Below, piece after piece: positions 18,067-28,808 of a stretch of DNA of 64,000 nt. The notes under the pieces were generated by a model that was not told the origin of the DNA, did no database searches, and was given only the letters and a program-made list of their open reading frames with translations. Location: NCBI RefSeq assembly GCF_947495285.1, contig NZ_CANLXZ010000007.1, positions 62,001-126,000 of the forward strand, written 5' to 3'. This DNA is from an uncultured Nonlabens sp. Its GTDB lineage: Bacteria; Bacteroidota; Bacteroidia; Flavobacteriales; Flavobacteriaceae. Positions within the stretch are counted from its first letter, which is position 1. Every line of letters starts with the position of its first letter. Made by a program: the position numbers and the translations under genes.

Positions 18067-19217
18067 GCTGCTTTTTTAGAATCTAAATCTTGATTACTAG
18101 CTTTATTTACAGCATCTTCTGTCTCTACCATCATTCCTTTATAAGCTCCAGGCACAGATTGAGATATGATAACTGTCCCGTCTTTGATACCTTTTACCAC
18201 GACGGTTTTATCTGAGTAATGAATAGGTTGTACGGTTATTAAATCTAGCTTACCATCATTAACGGCAAATAATTGATTCTCGTTTTGTATTAAGCTACGA
18301 TCCAGCTCTACTGCGTCTTTAATTTTTTGAGCATCTAGATTTGCTGTAAGATACATTCCTTCTTTAAGATTCTCATGATTTACTTCTATAACAGTAGTAA
18401 TGGTTTGAGATGCCTGATCTACTTTTCCATTTATACGAGTCACCTTTCCTTTATAAGATTTCAAACTAGAAATATTCTGGAGCTCTACCTCTTCTCCTAC
18501 TTTTAACATGTCTGCAAAATCTGCACTAATAGCGACCTGCAATTCATAAGATCCTGTCTGTATAAACTCACCTAGCTGCTGCCCACTTCTTATGAGAGTA
18601 CCTTCGGTCACCATAGCTTCAGTAAGGACACCTTTAAAAGGAGCGGTGATTCTATATTTACTTAAACGACTTTCTAGATTTTTAATAGTATAATAAGTAG
18701 TATAGATATTACGTCCTGTAATAAAGTACTTTTCTTTCTCATTTACAGCTGTAGGTAACGCTGGAGTGCTTGCGTTACCATTCCAGTTAGAAAGATAAGA
18801 CTGCCACTGTGCAAAAGAATCTGGGTAATCCAGTCTTAGATCGGGCATGATGGCAGTAATTTGATTTTTAAGATTACTTCTAGCACTTTGAACCTGTGCA
18901 TAGAACTCTCTATTATCGATGCTTATCATGGTCTGACCTGCGCTGTATTCCTGACCTTTTCTAAACAGCTTACCTGTAGAATTAAAAACACCACTTACTT
19001 CTGCATATAATTCTACACGCTTTTTGGCTTGTAAAATTCCATTTGCTGGGATTATGATGGGCACCATAGTGTTATAAATAGTGTCTGTAACAACTATTTT
19101 AACGTCCTTTTTTACTATGGGTCTAGGTGTCGTTTTACTGTCTGCAATTATTTGTGAACCTAAATAAGCTCCTATGATAATTATAACAGCAAGTATAGAG
19201 AGTATTGCTTTGCGCAT
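18063..19217 (-). CDS. RND efflux periplasmic adaptor (membrane fusion protein)
   Basis: A 384-residue adaptor that joins the RND pump to the outer-membrane channel. An N-terminal membrane anchor (about 4-23) is followed by a barrel-sandwich half (GILQAKKRVELYAEVSGVF), a helical hairpin (about 95-175), the second half (YRITAPFKGVLTEAMVTEGTLI) and a beta-barrel domain. It is first in a three-gene operon; its stop overlaps the pump start as ATGA (18063-18066). Confidence 0.93.
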   Translation of the reverse strand: MRKAILSILAVIIIIGAYLGSQIIADSKTTPRPIVKKDVKIVVTDTIYNTMVPIIIPANGILQAKKRVELYAEVSGVFNSTGKLFRKGQEYSAGQTMISIDNREFYAQVQSARSNLKNQITAIMPDLRLDYPDSFAQWQSYLSNWNGNASTPALPTAVNEKEKYFITGRNIYTTYYTIKNLESRLSKYRITAPFKGVLTEAMVTEGTLIRSGQQLGEFIQTGSYELQVAISADFADMLKVGEEVELQNISSLKSYKGKVTRINGKVDQASQTITTVIEVNHENLKEGMYLTANLDAQKIKDAVELDRSLIQNENQLFAVNDGKLDLITVQPIHYSDKTVVVKGIKDGTVIISQSVPGAYKGMMVETEDAVNKASNQDLDSKKAA

Positions 19218-19296
19218 TGTATTGATTTAGTGAGGCTTTACAGCGACCCCAAATCTACTTCAGCAAAAATTTACGAATCTTAAATTAACCTTAAAG

Positions 19297-21225
19297 CTAT
19301 CCATTAAATAGATCTATTTCTTCAGATACCGTTTCCCACTTTGTCATCCACTCTTCTAGTTCTTTCTTTTTTGCCTGATAATTATCGAAGAAACCTTCTT
19401 TCCCTACCAGTTCATCATAATTTGCAGCGAGTTCTGCATCTAACTTTTGAATGATTTTCTCTAGGTCATTAATTTTAGCCTCGGCTTTTGAAAGTCTATT
19501 GTTAAGGGATTTTTGCTTTTTCTGATCTTCATAAGAGAGTTGTTTCTTTTCTGTTTCTTGCTTTCGCGAAAGCGAAACATCCTTAACCACTTCTACTTTT
19601 TCAATCGCCCTCATATCTTCGGCCTTTCTTTTACCTAGATAATAATCTATATCACCGAGGTAGAGGTTCAATTTATGATCACGGAATTCATAAACCGTCT
19701 CTGTTAAGCCCTGCAAGAATTCCCTATCGTGGGATACTACTATTAAGGTCCCGTCAAATTTTAATAAGGCGGCCTTAAGTACATTCTTAGACTGGATGTC
19801 TAGGTGGTTAGTAGGCTCATCCATTATAAGCACATTAAAGGGTTGTAGCAGCAACTTACAAAGTGCTAGCCTATTGCGTTCTCCACCGCTGAGTACTTTT
19901 ACTTTTTTTTCTGCCTCGTCACCTCTAAAAAGAAAAGAACCTAACATATCACGTACTTTTACTCTATTACTGTCTGTTGCAGCATCTAGCATAATGTCAA
20001 GAACCGTTTTCTCTCCATCTAAATACTCTGCCTGATTTTGGGCAAAGTATCCTAATTGAACATTATGTCCCAAATTAATATCTCCTTGAGCTTTTACATC
20101 ACCTACAATAATTTTTGCCAAGGTAGATTTCCCCATTCCATTCTGTCCTACAAAAGCGACACGCTTTCCTCTCTCTAGAGTAAGACTTACTTTATCTAAC
20201 ACATCTTTATTGCCAAATGATTTACTCACTTGATCGATCTCTAGAACTATTTTACCAGGCTGTATGGACTTAGCAAAATTAATATTCATCGCTGCGTTAT
20301 CTGTCTGCTCTATCTCTACCACGTCCATGCGATCTAGTTTTTTAACTAGGGACTGTGCCATGGTGGCTTTACTGGCTTTGGCTTTAAATTTTTGAATTAA
20401 CTTTTCTGTACGTTCTATTTCCTTTTGTTGATTCTTAAAAGTAGCTTCTTGTTGTTCTCGCATCTCTGCACGTAAGGCTAGAAACTTAGTATAAGGTTTA
20501 GGATAATCATAAATACGGCCCAGGCTTATCTCTATGGTACGATTAGTTACATTATCTAGAAACATCTTATCGTGACTTACTATAACGACTGCACCTGGAT
20601 ACGTTTGTAAAAATGATTCTAACCATAGAATGGAATCTATATCAAGGTGGTTAGTAGGCTCATCTAATAGAAGAATGTCGTGCTTTTCTAATAATAGCTT
20701 TGCGAGTTCGATCCTCATGCGCCATCCACCAGAAAGCTCATCTGTGAGCTTATCAAATTGCTCTGGTTTAAAAGCAAGACCTTTAAGAATTTTTTCTGTT
20801 TCTCCCTTATATTGATAACCTCCTATGATCTCATATTCATGATTAAGATCTCCTATATCTTCTATTAATTTAGAATAAGAGTCAGACTCATAATCGGTTC
20901 TAGTGACTAGCTGCTCGTTGATTATCTCTATTTGAGCTTCTATTTGTTTCGCTTTTGCAAAAGCGGTATACGCCTCTTCTAAAACCGTACGGCCTTTTAC
21001 AAAGTCGATGTCTTGTTTAAGGAAACCTATACTGATATCCTTCTCAATAGCAATATTACCCTGGTCATAAGGGATATCGCCAGATATAACTTTTAAAAGT
21101 GTAGATTTTCCAGCACCATTTTTACCTATTAAACCTACGCGGTTGCCCGGATTAAGTCTAAAGGTAATTTCTTCAAATAACGGTTCTCCACCGAAACTTA
21201 CATGTAAATCGTGAACGTTGAGCAT
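19297..21225 (-). CDS. ABC-F family ATPase
   Basis: A cytoplasmic protein with two ABC domains and no membrane segments, as in ABC-F ribosome-associated ATPases (Uup/YbiT/EttA group). Walker A motifs are GKNGAGKST near residue 33 and GQNGMGKST near 347; signatures are LSGGWRMRIELAKLLL and LSGGERNRLALCKLLL; DEPTNHLD occurs twice. A lysine-rich coiled-coil tail follows from about 560. I place the start at 21225 (MLNVHDLHV) because the upstream 15 codons are not family-like and overlap the promoter region. Two iterated palindromes lie within it (19559-19574 and 20950-20965). Likely role: translation factor or low-level antibiotic protection. Confidence 0.92.
   Translation of the reverse strand: MLNVHDLHVSFGGEPLFEEITFRLNPGNRVGLIGKNGAGKSTLLKVISGDIPYDQGNIAIEKDISIGFLKQDIDFVKGRTVLEEAYTAFAKAKQIEAQIEIINEQLVTRTDYESDSYSKLIEDIGDLNHEYEIIGGYQYKGETEKILKGLAFKPEQFDKLTDELSGGWRMRIELAKLLLEKHDILLLDEPTNHLDIDSILWLESFLQTYPGAVVIVSHDKMFLDNVTNRTIEISLGRIYDYPKPYTKFLALRAEMREQQEATFKNQQKEIERTEKLIQKFKAKASKATMAQSLVKKLDRMDVVEIEQTDNAAMNINFAKSIQPGKIVLEIDQVSKSFGNKDVLDKVSLTLERGKRVAFVGQNGMGKSTLAKIIVGDVKAQGDINLGHNVQLGYFAQNQAEYLDGEKTVLDIMLDAATDSNRVKVRDMLGSFLFRGDEAEKKVKVLSGGERNRLALCKLLLQPFNVLIMDEPTNHLDIQSKNVLKAALLKFDGTLIVVSHDREFLQGLTETVYEFRDHKLNLYLGDIDYYLGKRKAEDMRAIEKVEVVKDVSLSRKQETEKKQLSYEDQKKQKSLNNRLSKAEAKINDLEKIIQKLDAELAANYDELVGKEGFFDNYQAKKKELEEWMTKWETVSEEIDLFNG
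19559..19574. repeat. Iterated palindrome, copy 4 (inside ABC-F gene)
   Basis: This copy matches 15 of 16 bases (first C is T) and is followed by AAAC. It is the only intragenic copy in a different frame, giving Ser-Leu-Ser-Arg-Lys in the linker before the C-terminal coiled coil. Confidence 0.92.
20950..20965. repeat. Iterated palindrome, variant copy 5 (inside ABC-F gene)
   Basis: The sequence CGCTTTTGCAAAAGCG differs from consensus by C-to-T in one half and the matching G-to-A in the other, so it is still a perfect palindrome. It still encodes Ala-Phe-Ala-Lys-Ala (about residues 87-91 of the ABC-F protein). It may also be chance, since the amino acids could be constrained. Confidence 0.6.
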
Positions 21226-21235
21226 AGTCGTTTTG

Positions 21236-21250
21236 TATCTTTGCAAAGAT
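21236..21250 (+). promoter_or_regulatory. Possible DUF983 promoter element in a 14-bp palindrome
   Basis: TATCTTTG at 21236-21243 fits the -7 consensus for the rightward gene at 21283. It overlaps ATCTTTGCAAAGAT (21237-21250), a perfect 14-bp palindrome, so the leftward reading CATCTTTG could serve the ABC-F gene. The only TTG upstream is 15 bases away, which is short. Confidence 0.4.
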
Positions 21251-21282
21251 GCGCAACTGCGCGTTAACACTAAAGCTTTCTT

Positions 21283-21666
21283 ATGCTAAAAGGCACTAAA
21301 TTATACAGCATTTTTACAGGAACTTGCCCTGTATGCCAAAATGAGTCCATGTATACCAGTCACAATCTCTATAATCCTAGTAAAACGCAAGAAATGAATG
21401 AGAGATGTAGTCATTGTGATACTAAGTATAAAATCGAACCTAGTTTTTTCTATGGATCCATGTACGTAAGTTATGGAGTAGGCGTGGCAATAGCTATGGC
21501 TACTTTTGTTTTAGGCTATTATATATTAAATTTATCTAGATGGAATATATTTATAGCCATTACTTTTATTTCTATTTTCACCTTACCTATGGTTATAAGA
21601 GTGTCCAGAAATATATGGATCAACATATTCATGGATTATGATAAAACAAAGGACAAGAAAAGATAA
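21283..21666 (+). CDS. DUF983 family membrane protein
   Basis: A 127-residue protein with an N-terminal zinc-ribbon-like region (CPVCQNES near residues 14-21 and CSHCDTKY near 41-48) and two membrane segments at about 63-85 and 88-110. The FYGSMYVSYG motif before the first helix is typical of DUF983. The function of the family is not established. It is divergent from the ABC-F gene and converges with the FAD oxidoreductase. Confidence 0.85.
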   Translation: MLKGTKLYSIFTGTCPVCQNESMYTSHNLYNPSKTQEMNERCSHCDTKYKIEPSFFYGSMYVSYGVGVAIAMATFVLGYYILNLSRWNIFIAITFISIFTLPMVIRVSRNIWINIFMDYDKTKDKKR

Positions 21667-21752
21667 TTAGGTTACCGCAACAAATTAATTAAAAGTGCCA
21701 TTAAACATTTTAAAACCGCTTTTATAATTTTAACACATGGAATAAAGGTGAA

Positions 21753-22808
21753 TTAATTAAAACACCGATCCACATTCATTTCTTCATTAATCACTGCGTC
21801 GTTATACATTGTATCGTATAAATTTTGAGCAGCCCACGGTGCTATTAATACGGCTCTACTGCCCATGCCATTAAAGACATAATAGTTCTTATAATCTCTA
21901 TGTGCTCCTATAAACGGTCTCCTATCTATTGTAGTGGGTCTTATACCATGTTTATGATCTATCACTTCATAAGCTAAAGTCAAGAAACGTTCTAACCTAG
22001 AGGTTAAAAACTCTTTTGCGGTTTCTGTAGAATTATCGGTAAGATCTTCTCTACTATAGGTAGCACCTACCCAAAACAAATCATTACTATAAGGCATTAA
22101 AAAAACAGATGATTTAATAATATGATCTAACTTTAAACCTGGCACTTTTATAGTAAGCACCTCACCTTTATTGCCCTGCAACGGTAGGTCTTTAAAATAT
22201 GGATTAGATCGCAGTTTAAAACCTTCGGCAAAGATAATCTTACCTGCCTTCCACTCTTTATAACAAATATGATCTTTATGATGGGACAATTCATCAAAAT
22301 CGAAAGACTCTAAAATAAGAGAAGACTGACTCTTCAAATAATCCAAACTTGCATTCATAAAACCTATGGTATCTAACCAACCGGTTTGCGTTACCAGACC
22401 AAAATTAAATGGAGCATCTATACCATAAATATCACGATGGACAATATCTGAAGACATAAAATCCTTTAAATCTTCCTTATAAGACTTTTTTACCCAAGTC
22501 TTAGTTTCTTTATTATCATGAAATCTTCTAAGAATATTAATGGGATGTAGTAAAGGAATACCTGTTATTTGCTCTACTAGTGGATAAAATGAATTCAACA
22601 CCTCTAACTGCTGCGCAGATTTCCACACGCTAGTAAATCTTTTTAATATAGTAGGGTTATACACACCTGCTGCAACGGCTGAAGAACCTTTCTCAACGTC
22701 AGAAATCAAAATAACAGACTTCCCATTTAAAATCCATTGCCAGGCAAGAGTGCAACCAGCGATTCCCGAACCTACAATTACTATGTCTACTACTTTTTTA
22801 CAACTCAT
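21753..22808 (-). CDS. FAD-dependent oxidoreductase (DadA/glycine-oxidase type)
   Basis: A 351-residue DAO-type flavoprotein: dinucleotide-binding motif VDIVIVGSGIAGCTLAWQ at about residues 7-24, a substrate region, then HGIRPTTIDRRPFIG and YVFNGMGSRAVLIAPW near the C-terminus, where FAD is bound again. An open frame reaches 24 codons further upstream, but that part overlaps the gldN terminator (22851-22880), so I choose the ATG at 22808 (MSCKKVVD). The substrate is not clear; amine or amino-acid oxidation is most likely. It lies downstream of the gldKLMN operon but is separated from it by that terminator. Confidence 0.85.
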   Translation of the reverse strand: MSCKKVVDIVIVGSGIAGCTLAWQWILNGKSVILISDVEKGSSAVAAGVYNPTILKRFTSVWKSAQQLEVLNSFYPLVEQITGIPLLHPINILRRFHDNKETKTWVKKSYKEDLKDFMSSDIVHRDIYGIDAPFNFGLVTQTGWLDTIGFMNASLDYLKSQSSLILESFDFDELSHHKDHICYKEWKAGKIIFAEGFKLRSNPYFKDLPLQGNKGEVLTIKVPGLKLDHIIKSSVFLMPYSNDLFWVGATYSREDLTDNSTETAKEFLTSRLERFLTLAYEVIDHKHGIRPTTIDRRPFIGAHRDYKNYYVFNGMGSRAVLIAPWAAQNLYDTMYNDAVINEEMNVDRCFN

Positions 22809-22850
22809 AAAATGGATAAAGATGAAATATGTTACAAATATGAATAAAAA

Positions 22851-22880
22851 TAAAAAAAATGCCTCGCTGTTGCGAGGCAT
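22851..22880 (-). terminator. Terminator of the gldKLMN operon
   Basis: Read leftward, ATGCCTCGC, a four-base loop and GCGAGGCAT form a perfect 9-bp stem (22859-22880), followed by a run of T. It lies about 30 bases after the gldN stop. Confidence 0.88.
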
Positions 22881-22909
22881 TAATTATAATAATATATGTA
22901 AACTATTTA

Positions 22910-23839
22910 TTAATAGTTCCACATATCAAGTTCAAAATTACGAACGATCTCTTTAAGTCTATCCGACTCTAAAAGTTGCATCATAGAATTGTCAGAAATA
23001 TATTGATCAATTTCTCTATCTCCTTGAACGTTATCCATCTTATAAATAAGAGCATTAAACCTTCTGGAGTTTAATATATGATCAAAAGAGATAGGTCTAG
23101 CAGAGTTAAGAGTATTAAATGCTTTAGAATTATGTAACATTTCTCTAGCGTCTGGATAGTAGATCCAAAATAACTCAACACCAGTTGGGTCATCTGGAAA
23201 ATTCACATCTGGAGTTACAGGACAAATTCCTAATAATCTGTATCGCAACTCACTTTGACGAGTGTCAAAATACCATAGACCTCTTATTCTATACTCCTTC
23301 ACATCATCTGCACCGATAGTTTTAGTCTCGATATACTCATCAAAACCAGGAATATTATAGGTAACATCGATATCCAAAGGCCTAACACCTTCTTCAACAA
23401 CAACACCTTCGTCATTAAGAACATCAATACCAGCATTAGTAATAATCTGACTTTTTAAAGTGCTTTCAATTTCCTTAAATTCACGAGCCTCGTTAAAATA
23501 AGAATCTCCATATAAGGTAATCTCACCAGACATGGCTGCCTTAGTTAAGACATGATATAAAGAACGACGCTCCTTACCGACATAATTAGTATCTACAGGA
23601 TAATATAACGGAAAATTTACTCTTTCATCAAGATCGATAGATTCCCATACCGTACGTTGCCATAATATATCACGATCACCTACAAATCCATAAGGCAAAG
23701 GCTTATCATTATCATTTTCCAACTGTGATTCAGTTTTAGTACCGAATTCAGCAGGACTTTTAGCGTTAAGTATATTGTTTTGAGCGTAGGCCGTACCTGA
23801 AAGCACAACTGCAGCAAATAAAACTATGATCTTATTCAT
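22910..23839 (-). CDS. gldN: Type IX secretion/gliding protein GldN
   Basis: GldN is a periplasmic protein of the type IX secretion core that partners GldK in rings under the outer membrane. The 309-residue protein has a signal peptide ending TAYAQ near residue 20 and the family pattern DILWQRTVWESIDLDERVNFPLYYP early on, then a C-terminal region with IYKMDNVQGDREIDQYI. It is the last gene of gldK-L-M-N, 20 bases after gldM, and ends at a clear terminator. Confidence 0.95.
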   Translation of the reverse strand: MNKIIVLFAAVVLSGTAYAQNNILNAKSPAEFGTKTESQLENDNDKPLPYGFVGDRDILWQRTVWESIDLDERVNFPLYYPVDTNYVGKERRSLYHVLTKAAMSGEITLYGDSYFNEAREFKEIESTLKSQIITNAGIDVLNDEGVVVEEGVRPLDIDVTYNIPGFDEYIETKTIGADDVKEYRIRGLWYFDTRQSELRYRLLGICPVTPDVNFPDDPTGVELFWIYYPDAREMLHNSKAFNTLNSARPISFDHILNSRRFNALIYKMDNVQGDREIDQYISDNSMMQLLESDRLKEIVRNFELDMWNY

Positions 23840-23859
23840 AATTTGAATTTAAATTTTTA

Positions 23860-25404
<1,545 letters not shown>

Positions 25405-25451
25405 AATATTCTAATTAGTTACTGTTAATAATAGATTTAATAAATAACTAA

Positions 25452-26105
25452 TTAAGCTTTCATAGCTCCTAACATGTTACCATAAACTCCATTAAGAGAA
25501 GACAAGTTATTAGTAAGGCCTGCCATTTGCTCCTGAAGTTTTGTTGCATTTTCTGCAATCGCTTCATTTGCTTGTGCCTGACGAGAAGAGCTTTCAACTT
25601 GTACTTTGTAAAGGCTATTTAAAGATTCCATTTGAGCAGCAGCAAGAGCCATTTCTTCAGAATACTTTTTAGTTGAAGACATAGCTTCAGCAGTTGGTGC
25701 CATTCCCTTTGCAGCTCCTTCAAAAGAACGGATGCTATTACCTAGACTAGACATTAACTCACTATCAAGCTTAGCTTCTTTAAGCATGGCATCTAGTTTT
25801 TGAGATAACAAACCTTGAGCGTCTTTAGGCTCCTCTTTTTTAACTGACTTCTTACCAACTGATTGTTCACCTGCTAATTCTGGGTAAACTAAAGACCAGT
25901 CTAACTCATTTTCTACAGGTTCAAAAGCTGAGATGAAGAAAATAACTGCCTCTGTAATCAAACCGATCATAAGAAGATTATTTCCTGAGAAACCGTATCC
26001 AAAATCCCAGTGAAGGATTTTAAATAATGCTCCAACAATTACTACTGAGGCTCCGATACCGTAAGCCATGTTAAATATTTTCTTTACTGTTTTAGATTGT
26101 GCCAT
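25452..26105 (-). CDS. gldL: Type IX secretion motor protein GldL
   Basis: GldL is the proton-driven inner-membrane motor of gliding and type IX secretion. In 217 residues there are two membrane helices (about 12-30 and 40-58; HWDFGYGFSGNNLLMIGLITEAVIFFISAFEP), the second with a membrane Glu (about residue 49) matching the Glu implicated in proton flow in F. johnsoniae GldL. The rest is a cytoplasmic region rich in coiled coil and Ala. It sits between gldK and gldM. Confidence 0.95.
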   Translation of the reverse strand: MAQSKTVKKIFNMAYGIGASVVIVGALFKILHWDFGYGFSGNNLLMIGLITEAVIFFISAFEPVENELDWSLVYPELAGEQSVGKKSVKKEEPKDAQGLLSQKLDAMLKEAKLDSELMSSLGNSIRSFEGAAKGMAPTAEAMSSTKKYSEEMALAAAQMESLNSLYKVQVESSSRQAQANEAIAENATKLQEQMAGLTNNLSSLNGVYGNMLGAMKA

Positions 26106-26155
26106 TGTTTTAAGTTTTTAAGTTGGGTTTATTTATTAATTGCTTAATTTAAAAT

Positions 26156-27535
26156 CTAGTTAGTTCCAGCGTTAAGAGTAACATCAGTACCCATATACGA
26201 TTGTACCGTACGGAAACCTATATAACTTCTTGCGCTATCTTGATATTCATAATCACGAGTACCTACCTGAAGGAAATAAGAAACATCTTTCCATGATCCA
26301 CCACGTACACCTTTACGTTTATTATTATCATCATTAACTACAGGACTCATGGAGGACATATGCTCATAAGCACCAGCTTCATAAGAAGAGTTTACCCATT
26401 CAGAAACATTTCCTGCCATATTATAAAGATTATACTCATTAGGTTCATAAGCATCAGCTTCTACAGTATATAAAGCCTGGTCTGCAGCATAATCACCTCT
26501 TAAAGGTTTAAAGTTAGCTAAGAAACAACCTCTGTCATTTTTTGCATAAGGCCCACCCCAAGGATAAGTTGCGCCTTCTAAGCCACCACGTGCAGCATAT
26601 TCCCATTCTGCCTCTGTAGGAAGTCTGTACTCATTTACACGTTCTACATTTCTTTGTTTACGGTAAGCATTATGATATAAAGTTCTCCACTGACAAAAAG
26701 CCTTAGCCTGATTCCAGTTAACACCTACTACAGGATAATCACTATATGCTTCATGATAAAAATAATCATTGTGCATCGGCTCATTATAACTATAGTTAAA
26801 ATCACGAATCCACACTGTTGTATCTGGATAAATTTTAACAGGAACTTGCTCAATAAAATCTTTTCTAGATTTAGACTCATCACGATTTCTAGCAGCTGCA
26901 CTTAAATCAAGACTCGTATAAGTAAAGATAATCTTTTCAGTATCAATGGTACGCTCTCCATTATACGCCTCTTCAAAAGGTATAATCATATTATCGTAAA
27001 CTTCAGCATAAAATTCATCAGGGATCTCTGCTGTATCCCAAATTAAATCAACATCGTGATTTAATTTACGACCTTCATAACCAGTAGGACCTAACCCTAC
27101 ATAGTTATCTTGTACATATTGCTCCCATGGCGTAAGCTCTTCCCCTTCGACACCTTCAGAGTCAAGGAATGCAAATTCACCAATTCCTTCATCTCCAGGA
27201 AGCGCCCCATTCTCATCAGCCATAATCGCTAGATTAGTTCTAAATAAAGAATCTCTAGTCCAGTACACAAACTGACGGTATTCTGCATTAGTAATTTCTG
27301 TTTCATCCATATAATAGGAAGGAACTGTAACGGTTTTGGTAGGCGCATTACGAGTCGCTGCGATATCATCATCGGACTTACCCATAATAAACGCACCACC
27401 TGGTACTAATGTCATACCATAAGGTTTTTCTGGATGCCATTTTTTTCCACGCTCTCCTGTAACCATTCCTCGGTCTCCTTTCCCACAACTCGCAAAAAGT
27501 GCTACTACTGCTAAAAGGATAAATAACTTTTTCAT
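26156..27535 (-). CDS. gldK: Type IX secretion lipoprotein GldK
   Basis: GldK is an outer-membrane lipoprotein that builds the periplasmic ring of type IX secretion with GldN. The 459-residue protein has a lipobox ending at Cys17 and a sulfatase-modifying-factor (FGE) fold: MTLVPGGAFIMGKSDDD near 41, YRLPTEAEWEYAARGG around 302-317, YNMAGNVSEWV, and GVRGGSWKD near 414. The FGE active-site Cys pair is not apparent, as expected for a structural relative. It is first of gldK-L-M-N with a promoter at 27572-27602. Confidence 0.96.
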   Translation of the reverse strand: MKKLFILLAVVALFASCGKGDRGMVTGERGKKWHPEKPYGMTLVPGGAFIMGKSDDDIAATRNAPTKTVTVPSYYMDETEITNAEYRQFVYWTRDSLFRTNLAIMADENGALPGDEGIGEFAFLDSEGVEGEELTPWEQYVQDNYVGLGPTGYEGRKLNHDVDLIWDTAEIPDEFYAEVYDNMIIPFEEAYNGERTIDTEKIIFTYTSLDLSAAARNRDESKSRKDFIEQVPVKIYPDTTVWIRDFNYSYNEPMHNDYFYHEAYSDYPVVGVNWNQAKAFCQWRTLYHNAYRKQRNVERVNEYRLPTEAEWEYAARGGLEGATYPWGGPYAKNDRGCFLANFKPLRGDYAADQALYTVEADAYEPNEYNLYNMAGNVSEWVNSSYEAGAYEHMSSMSPVVNDDNNKRKGVRGGSWKDVSYFLQVGTRDYEYQDSARSYIGFRTVQSYMGTDVTLNAGTN

Positions 27536-27571
27536 AAGGGTATTTTAAGTTTTCTTTATGAATTTAGAATG

Positions 27572-27602
27572 TAAACCTATTTAAAAGATTTCGATTCCAC
27601 AA
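27572..27602 (-). promoter_or_regulatory. Promoter of the gldKLMN operon
   Basis: On the minus strand TTG (complement of 27600-27602), 20 bases, then TAGGTTTA (complement of 27572-27579), seven of eight positions like TAnnTTTG. It lies about 37 bases before the gldK ATG. Confidence 0.5.
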
Positions 27603-27646
27603 CTTTTTTTATGTCAATAAATCAAATAAAGAAAGTAATTCTTTCT

Positions 27647-28804
27647 TTAAATTTCGTTTTTACGTCTCGCTTTCAACCATCTTTCAGGAAGAATTTGATC
27701 ACATGCCATTTCATAATCTCGTCGATCGCATGGTAATAACGTATTTTGTTTTAGTTTATTATTACTATTTGAAATAAACGGTAAATCTATCCACCATCGA
27801 CCACTATCATAAGATTTGTAAAAGGTAAGGGTTTCTTCGTCAATAGGTACTTTGTAGATCACATATCTATTTGCAATATCGACAGGATACTCAAAACTTC
27901 GATAATTGACACCTTCTATGAAGTACCAAATCATCTCTGCTACAAGTTGAGATCCAGAATTCTTCTCACTTTCAATCTCAAAAACTCCAAAAACTTTAAG
28001 CCTATCGCTAATTCCAGCATACCTCGACAAACTGCACACTTGCTTACCATCTAGCCCATTCGGATTTGCTTTTTCCCACGATAAATCTCCTGCTCTTACT
28101 ACATTCATGTCTACCCCAACAATATCTGCATCTCTCATAATAGGCTCTGCTAAGGTTATATCGCTATCTAAGTGACCTAAACGTATAGCATCAAAAAACA
28201 TTCGGTCTAACAGATCTATCTCTTCCTGCGAGTTAAAATAGGTTTGAAAACCTAGATTGCTATAATTAAACAGATTATAAGGCTCTGATGCTATCATTTT
28301 ACCCACATAATTACGAGAAGTAATAGGAAGCTCAATATTACCTAAATCAAATCTACAGTCCACATTAACCAGATTTATCATGTGTTGAAATTCGTCAAAC
28401 GCACGATATATAGGATACATTAAATCCTGACTACCTCCTAAGAAAATTGGAATAATACCTTCTCTTAAAAAGTACTCTGTAATTTGTTGCACTACATAAT
28501 ATGTATCTTCCACACTATCTCCTGCATGAATATCTCCAAGATCAGCCAGTACACTACTCCAGTTTCCAGGGTATAGCTCATATAAATTCTCACGTACTTG
28601 ATCAAGACTTTCTACTTGAAAAAGGGCATTAGCATCTCTACGATTTTCTAGCACACCGATAATCACTAACGACACACCATTTAAACTAGGCAAACCATCC
28701 TGTATAGTATGTAGCCTTATATTGCTTGCTATAGTCTCGCTAGGTTGCAATCCCGCATGTGTAACTACAGTATCGTTGAGAGGTTTTAAAAACTCTAAAG
28801 ACAT
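27647..28804 (-). CDS. Ureohydrolase (arginase) fold protein with degenerate metal site
   Basis: A 385-residue protein related to arginase/formimidoylglutamase. The fold is visible (IIPIFLGGSQD, MINLVNVDCRFD, DADIVGVDMNVVRAGD), but the manganese ligands are changed: GGxH reads GGSQ, DxHxD reads DCRFD and SxDxDxxD reads GVDMNVVRAGD. At least three of six ligands are lost, so normal arginase chemistry is unlikely and it may be a pseudoenzyme or binding protein. It lies four bases after topA and about 110 before gldK, on the same strand. Automatic annotation as an active ureohydrolase would be doubtful. Confidence 0.82.
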   Translation of the reverse strand: MSLEFLKPLNDTVVTHAGLQPSETIASNIRLHTIQDGLPSLNGVSLVIIGVLENRRDANALFQVESLDQVRENLYELYPGNWSSVLADLGDIHAGDSVEDTYYVVQQITEYFLREGIIPIFLGGSQDLMYPIYRAFDEFQHMINLVNVDCRFDLGNIELPITSRNYVGKMIASEPYNLFNYSNLGFQTYFNSQEEIDLLDRMFFDAIRLGHLDSDITLAEPIMRDADIVGVDMNVVRAGDLSWEKANPNGLDGKQVCSLSRYAGISDRLKVFGVFEIESEKNSGSQLVAEMIWYFIEGVNYRSFEYPVDIANRYVIYKVPIDEETLTFYKSYDSGRWWIDLPFISNSNNKLKQNTLLPCDRRDYEMACDQILPERWLKARRKNEI

Positions 28805-28808
28805 TTAC

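Noticed and set aside
22809..22880. A 24-residue hydrophobic N-terminal extension on the FAD oxidoreductase
   Set aside because: The extra codons overlap the gldN terminator stem, and the dinucleotide-binding fold starts normally from the ATG at 22808.
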